Assembly (NCBI GenBank): GCA_945893045.1
Contig: CAMDEA010000029.1
Coordinates: 1-59,308, forward strand
DNA length: 59,308 bases
Reading direction: 5' to 3'
Origin: Planctomyces sp. SH-PL62
Lineage (GTDB): Bacteria; Planctomycetota; Planctomycetia; Planctomycetales; Planctomycetaceae
The position numbers and the translations under genes were made by a program. Position 1 is the stretch's first letter. Each line of letters begins with the position of its first letter. This document shows, one piece after another, positions 8,718 to 15,055 of the stretch. The notes beneath the pieces are model-generated. The model saw only the letters and a list, made by a program, of their open reading frames with translations. It did not search any database and was not told where the DNA came from.

Positions 8718-8773
8718 GTGGGGCAGGTTTTCAACCTGCCCGGGAACCAGGGCAGGTTGAAAACCTGCCCCAC
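8718..8773. repeat. REP doublet, GTGG family (AGGTTTTCAACCT)
   Basis: GTGG GGCAGGTTTTCAACCTGCCC, a short spacer, and the inverted copy ending in CCAC. Each arm is itself a hairpin (GGGCAGGTT-ttc-AACCTGCCC). A second copy of the same family is at 27855-27921. It lies just upstream of the kinase start codon. Confidence 0.88.
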
Positions 8774-8830
8774 GATTCTGCCCGTCTCTAAAGCTTTCGC
8801 GAAACTCTGTGACATGGAATTTTTGAGAAT

Positions 8831-8913
8831 CCGTACCGCGACCGTCAGGGAGCGGCCCGCGTGCGAAGTCTCGCTCCCTTGGAACGGACCGCTCCCTGAC
8901 GGTCGCGGTACGG
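8831..8913. repeat. long inverted repeat downstream of the ECF sigma gene
   Basis: Perfect 25 bp arms, CCGTACCGCGACCGTCAGGG... at 8831-8855 and the reverse complement at 8889-8913, separated by about 33 bp that carries further partial copies of the inner motif. The right end abuts the stop codon (8914-8916) of the sigma factor gene. Confidence 0.85.
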
Positions 8914-9642
8914 CTACTTCGCCAGCGCCTCGAACAGCCGGCCGATCTCGTCCTCAACTTCGATGTCGCTCTCGACGGTGGCCGCAACCTCTTCACGCAG
9001 CAGTTCGCGATACCGCTTTCGCAATCGATGCGCCGCTTGCCGCACCGCTTCTTCGGACATCTGCAACTCGGCGGCGGTGGCCGAGTAATCCATTGCCGCT
9101 CGGCCGCCGGTCAGCGTCTCCTTGAGCAACTCAAACTGCCGCGACTTGTCGGACGCCGCGAATTCGTCCTGCAAGCGTCGCACAACGGCATCCAACAACG
9201 TCAGTGCCCACTGGCGTTCAAACTCTCGTTCGGGTGTGTTTGTATGGGTTGGTTCGAGAGACAACCGCGACTCGCCGGTTTCCCAATCGAGCGACAAGCG
9301 CTCGCGACCGCCACCGCGCTTCTGAGCGTTCGCGCGATCCCATTCGTTCGCCAGAAAGTTTTTCAACGACGTCAACAAGAAACTCCGAAACCGGCCACGT
9401 TCCGGAGACGCGGCGGCCAGCGAGTTGTTCTCCAACAGACGCAGGAAGAATTCTTGCGTCAGATCTTGAGCCTCCGGCAACGTCGCCACTCGCCGCCGAG
9501 CAAACGCATACAACGGAAACCAATATCGCCGACACAACATCTCCAACGCCGCCCGCGCCGCCGAATCGTCCGGCTGAGCCGCTCGCAAAACGATGCTCCA
9601 CTGCGTCGTCGCGAAGCCGGATTGTTTTGGCTGCAGACTCAT
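8914..9642 (-). CDS. RNA polymerase ECF-type sigma factor, 242 aa
   Basis: Paralogue of the factor at 5506-6258. FATTQWSIVLRAA opens the domain. Region 2 spans about residues 20-100 (YAFARRRVATLPEAQDLTQEFFLRLLE, FRSFLLTSLKNFLANEW). A linker with KRGGGRERLSLD follows, and region 4 spans about 165-225 (AAELQMSEEAVRQAAHRLRKRYRELL). The ATG at 9642 is the natural start. The gene is the first of a leftward run (sigma, kinase, DUF5671 protein, sigma, kinase) and is divergent from the hicBA pair, so the 9643-9786 gap should hold promoters for both directions. It is inferred to control or respond to the neighbouring kinase. Confidence 0.9.
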   Translation of the reverse strand: MSLQPKQSGFATTQWSIVLRAAQPDDSAARAALEMLCRRYWFPLYAFARRRVATLPEAQDLTQEFFLRLLENNSLAAASPERGRFRSFLLTSLKNFLANEWDRANAQKRGGGRERLSLDWETGESRLSLEPTHTNTPEREFERQWALTLLDAVVRRLQDEFAASDKSRQFELLKETLTGGRAAMDYSATAAELQMSEEAVRQAAHRLRKRYRELLREEVAATVESDIEVEDEIGRLFEALAK

Positions 9643-9786
9643 GTTGCGAACGACATTCTTTTCGGCGGGTCGGGTGGCACGGACTTCGACTTCGGAAATG
9701 GACTTGCGAAGTCGCCTTCAACCGGTTGGCATGGTACGTTAGTCGATAGCCTGAGCGACGACATTGGTCTTGGAATAGAGTGATTC

Positions 9787-10071
9787 ATGCTGACGTACAA
9801 ATCGAGCTACAAATGGTCGGATGGGATTGTGCTCGGAGAAGTCTTGGACTTTCCCGGAACGATCGCCTTCGGGAACTCACTGGACGAGGCTCGTCGTAAC
9901 CTCGCCTCCGCTCTGCGAGACATGGCCGAGACGAATTTGCTTCGAGGTGAAGCGCTGCCGATTCCCGATTTGATGGCCTCTGATGCCGCAGCCGACTTGG
10001 AGGAACCGATCCATCTGGTGCTTCAGGTTGGACAGCAAGTCGCTATGACCGTTGGAGCGACCGTGGTATGA
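9787..10071 (+). CDS. hicB: HicB-like antitoxin, 94 aa
   Basis: Antitoxin of a HicAB type II toxin-antitoxin pair. The family core is visible: a first strand YKSSYKWSDGIVLGEVLDFPGTIAFGNSLDEARRNLASALRDM matches the partial RNase-H-like HicB fold (a G-x-x-x-E-V-x-D-x-P-G-x-x-x-x-G motif followed by a helix). No C-terminal helix-turn-helix or ribbon-helix-helix domain is obvious in the remaining 40 residues, so autoregulation through DNA binding is uncertain. The stop codon overlaps the start of the toxin gene by 4 bp (ATGA), implying translational coupling. Confidence 0.85.
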   Translation: MLTYKSSYKWSDGIVLGEVLDFPGTIAFGNSLDEARRNLASALRDMAETNLLRGEALPIPDLMASDAAADLEEPIHLVLQVGQQVAMTVGATVV

Positions 10072-10253
10072 AACGTCGCGACCTGCTGCGGCACTTGGAG
10101 GCTCACGGATGCGTGTTTGTCCGCGAAGGTCACGGCCACACAATCTACGAAAACCCTGCCAACGGAAAACGAGTTCCAATTCCACGCCATCGTGAGATTC
10201 CCGACGTTTTTGCCCGTGCGATTTGCCGACAACTGGAAGTACCGGAACCGTGA
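10068..10253 (+). CDS. hicA: HicA-like mRNA interferase toxin, 61 aa
   Basis: Small double-stranded-RNA-binding-fold toxin predicted to cleave mRNA. The layout is canonical: KRRDLLRHLEAHGCVFVREGHGHTIYEN, with the conserved His in the GHGHTIY strand, then RVPIPRHREIPDVFARAICRQL. The order antitoxin-then-toxin is the reverse of the best-known hicAB arrangement but common. It overlaps hicB by 4 bp. The following DUF1501 start is 28 bp downstream. Confidence 0.88.
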   Translation: MKRRDLLRHLEAHGCVFVREGHGHTIYENPANGKRVPIPRHREIPDVFARAICRQLEVPEP

Positions 10254-10281
10254 GTTTCTTTGCCGATCACCGGAGTTGGAG

Positions 10282-11601
10282 ATGACGAATCCATCAACGC
10301 GACGAGTCTTCCTGCGAACCAGCGGTCTGGCTATCGGGGCGCTGGCGACCAGCTCGGCGCGAGCGGCCGTTGCCGAGCCTGTGGCCAAGCGAGCGATTGT
10401 TCTCTTTTTGCAAGGCGGCTGTTCGCAGCTCGACTCATGGGATTTGAAGCCCAACGCGCCCGCCGAATACCGCGGCGAATTCGACTCGATCGCGACGGCC
10501 ACCCCCGGTTATCGAGTTTGCGAGCATCTGCCGATGCTGGCCGCGCGGACGAATCAATTCAATGTGCTGCGGAGCGTCCATCACGGCACCCCCAGCCATG
10601 AGGCGGCGATTCACTGGGTGCTGACCGGCTACGACTATCCGGGAGCGAATACGACCACGAAGAATCGGAACGACAAGCCCTCGGTTGGTTCGTTCGTCGC
10701 AAAGGTGCGCGGTTCCAGCAAGCCCGGATTGCCGGCGTACTTTTGCGTGCCGGACAAAGGACAGCTTGGCGATCGTGTGCGATATGCCGATTCGCACTTC
10801 TTGGGCATGGCTTACTCGCCGTTTGAGTCCGGTCCCATCCCGGTCGATGCCGAGACGCCGTATCGAGTCCCTCAACCGCTGGTCATGTTTCGTGACATGC
10901 CGCTGACTCGCTTCGGCGAGCGGCAAGGTTTGTTGCAGCAGTTGGACAGCTTCCATCGCGAAGCCGATGCCTCTGGAATGATGAGCGGCATGGATCTCTT
11001 CCGTCGCACGGCGCTGGACATGATCAATCACCCGGTCACACAAGCGGCCATCGATCTCTCGCAAGAGACGCCGAAGACTCGGCAGCGATACGGCAGTAAC
11101 AAGTTCGGTCAGCGAGTTTTGATGGCTCGGCGCTTGGCTGAGGCCGGCGTCCCGTTCACGTTGGTCAATCTGGCCGACAATCAGGATTGGGACACGCACA
11201 CCGACAACTTCAATTCGATGAAGACGCGACTCCTGCCGCTGTTGGATCGCGCTGTCGCGACGCTGCTCGATGAACTGACCGAGCGCGGGTTGCTCGACTC
11301 CACGCTGGTCGCCGTCGTCTCGGAATTCGGACGCACACCTAAGATCAACAACAATGCCGGCCGCGATCACTGGAGCGATGTGTTCTCCGTCATGCTGACG
11401 GGGGGTGGGTTGAAGACCGGGCAAGTGCTCGGCACGAGCAACGCTCGCGCGGAGATCCCGCAGGACCGGCCGATTCACTACAACGACGTCCTGGCCACGA
11501 TCTATCGGCAACTCGGCATCGCCACCGACCGAGTCTTCATGCACGACGGCCGCCCGGTGCCGATTCTGTATCAGGGGACGCCAATCCCGGAATTGATTTG
11601 A
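10282..11601 (+). CDS. DUF1501 domain protein with twin-arginine leader, 439 aa
   Basis: DUF1501 proteins are secreted planctomycete proteins with an alkaline-phosphatase/sulfatase-like fold; their reaction is unknown. The start chosen is the ATG at 10282, giving the Tat-type leader TNPSTRRVFLRTSGLAIGALATSSARA. Features: the opening strand IVLFLQGGCSQLDSWDLKP, the PSHEAAIHWVLTGY segment, and the VVSEFGRTPKINNNAGRDHWSDVFSVMLTGGGLKTGQ block that carries likely metal-binding Glu/Asp/His residues. The C-terminus RPIHYNDVLATIYRQLGI is typical. DUF1501 genes are usually next to a DUF1553/DUF1549 cytochrome-like gene; none is here. A second DUF1501 gene follows after 125 bp. Confidence 0.9.
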   Translation: MTNPSTRRVFLRTSGLAIGALATSSARAAVAEPVAKRAIVLFLQGGCSQLDSWDLKPNAPAEYRGEFDSIATATPGYRVCEHLPMLAARTNQFNVLRSVHHGTPSHEAAIHWVLTGYDYPGANTTTKNRNDKPSVGSFVAKVRGSSKPGLPAYFCVPDKGQLGDRVRYADSHFLGMAYSPFESGPIPVDAETPYRVPQPLVMFRDMPLTRFGERQGLLQQLDSFHREADASGMMSGMDLFRRTALDMINHPVTQAAIDLSQETPKTRQRYGSNKFGQRVLMARRLAEAGVPFTLVNLADNQDWDTHTDNFNSMKTRLLPLLDRAVATLLDELTERGLLDSTLVAVVSEFGRTPKINNNAGRDHWSDVFSVMLTGGGLKTGQVLGTSNARAEIPQDRPIHYNDVLATIYRQLGIATDRVFMHDGRPVPILYQGTPIPELI

Positions 11602-11622
11602 AATGAATTCCTGGCAACGCAG

Positions 11623-11705
11623 GCTGGCGAAAAATGAAGGGCGGAAAATCGACGCACAGAAACGAGTGTCTTGGTTGGATTTTTCGCCCTTCATTTTTCG
11701 CCAGC
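11623..11705. repeat. inverted repeat between two DUF1501 genes
   Basis: Arms GCTGGCGAAAAATGAAGGGC and its near-perfect inverse (GCCCTTCATTTTTCGCCAGC) surround a loop of about 30 bp. An ATG inside the left arm creates a spurious N-terminal extension of the downstream DUF1501 reading frame. Confidence 0.85.
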
Positions 11706-11726
11706 TTTTTGTCCGAGAGGTTGAGT

Positions 11727-13073
11727 GTGCTCACCGTTTTCAACCAACAATCGACGTTGAGTGCCCGTCGTTCTCGACGCGAGTTTCTGCGTGTGGGAGC
11801 ACTCGGTGTCGGCGGCCTGACACTGGCGGACTTGTTACGGCATGAAGCGACTGCGAGCACGGAAACTCGTCGGCCGAAGTCCCTGATTTATGTGGTCCTG
11901 GATGGTGGGCCTTCACACTTGGATCTGTGGGATTTGAAGCCGCAGGCTCCAGCGGAATATCGTGGGCCATTCTCGCCGATCGCGACGAAACTACCCGGCG
12001 TGCAAATCTGCGAGCACATGCCGTTGCAGTCCGCGATGCTCGATCGAGCCGCGTTGGTGCGCGGCATTCGCTCGGTCGAGAACGATCACTATCTCAGCGA
12101 GGTCTACACGGGACTGCCGCGCTCATCGGGCAAGCGACCGGCATTTGGATCGGTCGTCAGCAAGTTGGCTCCGACCCGGCATTCACTGCCGACGTATGTC
12201 AGCCTCAAACAGCACTCCGGCGATCTGTTTGATTACGAGAAGCCACATTACGTTGGAGCCGCTCACGCTCCATTTCGTCCGTTCGAGGAATCGCTTAAAG
12301 ACCTCACACCGGTCAAGAACCTCGAAATGCTGGAGAACCGCAAAGCGTTGCTCGCCGCCTTCGACAACTTGCAACGCGAACTGGATCGGCCGCAGGCGTT
12401 CGGCGGACTCGATCGGTTTCAAGCTCAAGCGTTGGAGATGATCGCGTCGCCAAAAGTGCGCGAGGCGTTCGATCTCACGAACGAGTCGCCGGAGACGCTC
12501 GCTCGTTACGGCCACAAGGTCGGCAAGTATCCGCATCAGACTGCGAAGCAATACATGTATGACTGGAACGGCAAGCCGTTCCTGATGGCTCGGCGCTTGG
12601 TGGAGGCGGGCGTCCGCGTCGTCACGCTGCACGCGGCCGAGTGGGATCATCACAGCAGCCCTACTGGTGACATCTTCTTCGCCTTGAAATGCCTGATGCC
12701 GGTGCTCGACATGAGCATCACCGCGCTGGTCAACGACCTTCACGAGCGCGGCCTGTCCGACGACGTGCTGGTCGTGGTGCTCGGTGAGTTCGGCCGTACT
12801 CCAAAGATCTCCCCGATCGGCCCCGGCCGCGAGCACTGGGCGGACGCCGGGTGCGCGTTGTTTTTCGGAGGCGGCCTGACGATGGGCCAAGTCATCGGCG
12901 AGACCGACTCGCGCGCCGAACGCTCGGTCAACGGCACAATCAGTTTCCAGAACATCATGGCCACGATCTATCACCCGCTCGGCATCGACCACGACGTGAA
13001 GCTGCCCGACTTCAACGGCCGCCCCCAGTACCTGCTGGATGACTCTTCGCCGATTCGAGAGTTGGTGAGTTAG
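11727..13073 (+). CDS. DUF1501 domain protein with twin-arginine leader, 448 aa
   Basis: Second tandem DUF1501 protein, predicted to be Tat-exported. I place the start at the GTG at 11727, six bases after GAGAGG (11715-11720); no ATG fits, because the upstream ATG at 11634 lies inside a palindromic repeat. The leader reads SARRSRREFLRVGALGVGGLTLADLL. Features: LIYVVLDGGPSHLDLWDLKP, the SVENDHYLSEVYTGLP segment, HAAEWDHHSSPTGDIFF, and VVVLGEFGRTPKISPIGPGREHWADAGCALFFGGGL with the conserved E-F-G-R-T-P-K and H-W. The C-terminus (ATIYHPLGID) matches its neighbour. The substrate is unknown. Confidence 0.88.
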   Translation: MLTVFNQQSTLSARRSRREFLRVGALGVGGLTLADLLRHEATASTETRRPKSLIYVVLDGGPSHLDLWDLKPQAPAEYRGPFSPIATKLPGVQICEHMPLQSAMLDRAALVRGIRSVENDHYLSEVYTGLPRSSGKRPAFGSVVSKLAPTRHSLPTYVSLKQHSGDLFDYEKPHYVGAAHAPFRPFEESLKDLTPVKNLEMLENRKALLAAFDNLQRELDRPQAFGGLDRFQAQALEMIASPKVREAFDLTNESPETLARYGHKVGKYPHQTAKQYMYDWNGKPFLMARRLVEAGVRVVTLHAAEWDHHSSPTGDIFFALKCLMPVLDMSITALVNDLHERGLSDDVLVVVLGEFGRTPKISPIGPGREHWADAGCALFFGGGLTMGQVIGETDSRAERSVNGTISFQNIMATIYHPLGIDHDVKLPDFNGRPQYLLDDSSPIRELVS

Positions 13074-13087
13074 CCACGCGCGACTTG

Positions 13088-13684
13088 CTACGAAATGCTC
13101 TCTGGTTCGTCCGCTGTGAAATCGACGCGGTCGAAGACTTCGGCGAGCGGTATTTCCACGTCGATCGACAGAAGTTTGAGCGACCGGTCCATGCCCGACA
13201 CGGAGGTCAACGTCCAAGTTCCATCGTCGTTTCGCAGGAAGCGTTGCATCATCGGTTCGTCCTGTGAGACAAGGACGTATTCGCGCAGCGCGGGGATCGT
13301 CGAGTAGTTGTCGAACTTCTTGCCTCGATCGTACGCCTCGGTCGTCTTCGAGAGGACTTCGACAATCAGCGTCGGATTCAGAACCGTATCCTTCTGCTCG
13401 TCGTCGAATTCCAACTCACCGCAGATCACGCTGGTGTCGGGATAAGTGTAAAGTCCCGTTCGACACCGAATCCGCAGGTCGCTGTCGTAGGGGGCGCAGG
13501 GCTTGCCGCGCAGTCTGCTCCAAAGCGATCCCGACAGATTCATCTTGATCAAACTGTGTTTCGGCGACCCACCCGCCATTGCAAACATTTCGCCGCGAAA
13601 GAACTCGCTGCGAAAGGTTGCGGCACGTTCGATACGAAGATATTCGGAAACAGTTAACGACGGGACTCGTTTCGGCAGACCCAT
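13088..13684 (-). CDS. Uma2 family (DUF820) nuclease-fold protein, 198 aa
   Basis: Uma2 proteins have a PD-(D/E)xK restriction-endonuclease-like fold; most are uncharacterised. Seen here: LTVSEYLRIERAATFRSEFFRGEMFAMAGGSPKHSLI (helix and first Glu), the strand YPDTSVICGELEFDDEQ, and the diagnostic PTLIVEVLSKTTEAYDRGKKFDNYSTIPALREYVLVSQDEPMMQRF. The Asp in YPD and the Glu in VEVLS are the expected metal ligands. It is convergent with the DUF1501 gene (14 bp between stops) and divergent from the alpha/beta hydrolase. Confidence 0.9.
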   Translation of the reverse strand: MGLPKRVPSLTVSEYLRIERAATFRSEFFRGEMFAMAGGSPKHSLIKMNLSGSLWSRLRGKPCAPYDSDLRIRCRTGLYTYPDTSVICGELEFDDEQKDTVLNPTLIVEVLSKTTEAYDRGKKFDNYSTIPALREYVLVSQDEPMMQRFLRNDDGTWTLTSVSGMDRSLKLLSIDVEIPLAEVFDRVDFTADEPESIS

Positions 13685-13809
13685 GTGACACCTTACGCTT
13701 TCACGGACGACGGTTTCTGGCGGTCAGAATAACCAACGGCTCCCCGTCCGCAAACAAGCGAGTTTTGGAATCAGAACCAAATCGCTCCGCAAGAAAGGAA
13801 TTCAAAGCC

Positions 13810-15003
13810 ATGTTTACGAAGTCGAAATCCAAGTTGAGTTGTTATCGGCCATTGTTTTGGATTCTGCTTGCTGGCGGCCTGAGCATTTCAGCAACCGCAG
13901 ATTCCCAGGAGCCAACTTCTCACGCAGCGCAATGGCGGCGATTGGAGAAATACACGCAACCACCGACGGAGTTCGCGGGACAATTCGGATCGTACCGATC
14001 TCCGCTGAAGTCCGCGGATGGTTCGACGGCCAAGTCACCGGAGGATTGGCAGCGGCGGCGCAAAGAGATCTTGGAGACGTGGCACAAGCGGCTCGGTGCT
14101 TGGCCGCAGTTGGTTGAGCGGCCGACCGTGAAGCGGTTGGAGACGGTCGAGAAAGAGGGCTACGTCCAGCATCACGTCCATGTGCAAATCTCGCCCGAAG
14201 GAAAGTTGGCTGACGGATATTTGCTGATGCCCCCCGGCAAGGGACCGTTCCCGGCGGTGCTCGTGCCGTTCTATGAGCCGTTGACGAGCATTGGCGAAGG
14301 ACCGCAGGGGAAGGGCAGGGGGACTCACGATTACGGACTGCAACTGGTGAAGCGCGGGTTCGTGACGTTATCGATCGGCACGCCCGGTTCGGTCGAGAAG
14401 ATCGGACTCGATACGCGGCAATTGCTGGTCGAGGCAGGCGTGGAACAACGCCGGCAGCCGCTCACGCTGCTGGCTTACACGTCAGCGAATTGTCACACCG
14501 CGCTGGCTCAGATGCCGGAAGTTGATCCGCAGCGCATCGGGGTCATCGGGCTGTCGTATGGCGGCAAGTGGTCGATGTTCTCGTCGTGCCTCTACGACAA
14601 GTTCGCCTGCGCCGTCTGGTCGGACCCTGGCATCGTCTTCAACGAAAAGAATGCGAGCGTGAATTACTGGGAGCCGTGGTATCTGGGCTTCGACCCGACA
14701 GCGAAGCGCAAGCCTGGCATCCCTTCGGCCGAGAATCCGCGCACCGGTTTGTACAAGAAACTGGTCGACGCGGGAGACGACCTTGTCGATTTTCACGCGC
14801 TGATGGCACCGCGCCCGGTGCTGGTTTCGGGCGGCACGGAAGATCCGCCGCGCAATTGGGTCGCGCTGAATCATCTGGTCGCGGTGAATGAACTGCTGGG
14901 GCACAAGCAGCGTGTCGCGATGACGGCCCGCAGCGGTCACATCCCGACGGCGGAGGCGCTGGAGTTGGAACTCGCGTTCCTGGAGTATTGGCTGAAAAAG
15001 TAG
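13810..15003 (+). CDS. secreted alpha/beta hydrolase (acetyl xylan esterase / dienelactone hydrolase-like), 397 aa
   Basis: The start at 13810 gives a basic N-terminus and a hydrophobic core (PLFWILLAGGLSISATA), a signal peptide. The hydrolase core has strand PFPAVLVPFYEP, the nucleophile elbow GVIGLSYGGKW with Ser249, likely acid Asp345 (SGGTEDPP) and His377 (RSGHIPTAEA), so a full triad can be proposed. The substrate is unknown; the resemblance is to large carbohydrate esterases. The stop codon TAG (15001-15003) is part of the GTAG tetranucleotide of a palindromic element that fills the gap to the convergent gene. Confidence 0.85.
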   Translation: MFTKSKSKLSCYRPLFWILLAGGLSISATADSQEPTSHAAQWRRLEKYTQPPTEFAGQFGSYRSPLKSADGSTAKSPEDWQRRRKEILETWHKRLGAWPQLVERPTVKRLETVEKEGYVQHHVHVQISPEGKLADGYLLMPPGKGPFPAVLVPFYEPLTSIGEGPQGKGRGTHDYGLQLVKRGFVTLSIGTPGSVEKIGLDTRQLLVEAGVEQRRQPLTLLAYTSANCHTALAQMPEVDPQRIGVIGLSYGGKWSMFSSCLYDKFACAVWSDPGIVFNEKNASVNYWEPWYLGFDPTAKRKPGIPSAENPRTGLYKKLVDAGDDLVDFHALMAPRPVLVSGGTEDPPRNWVALNHLVAVNELLGHKQRVAMTARSGHIPTAEALELELAFLEYWLKK

Positions 15004-15053
15004 ACCGGTCACTCCGTGACCGGAACGTTCGAGTCACGGAGTGACTCGTCTAC
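15000..15053. repeat. REP doublet, family CACTCCGTG
   Basis: GTAG ACCGGTCAC-tcc-GTGACCGG, spacer, then GAGTCAC-gga-GTGACTCGT CTAC (54 bp). The left arm carries compensating changes (CCGG) relative to the copies at 25548 and 44073, which keep the stem paired. It supplies the stop codon of the upstream gene. Confidence 0.9.
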
Positions 15054-15055
15054 TT

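Noticed and set aside
7404..9125. 573-codon open frame on the plus strand
   Set aside because: It is antisense to the kinase and sigma genes; the kinase frame has full catalytic motifs, and the plus-strand translation has no recognisable domain. GC-rich sequence gives long antisense frames.
15000..15053. simple rho-independent terminators instead of REP doublets
   Set aside because: The stems are not followed by T-tracts, the same arms recur inside coding sequences, and outer tetranucleotides are conserved. Some may still act on transcript ends, but the shape is not a standard terminator.
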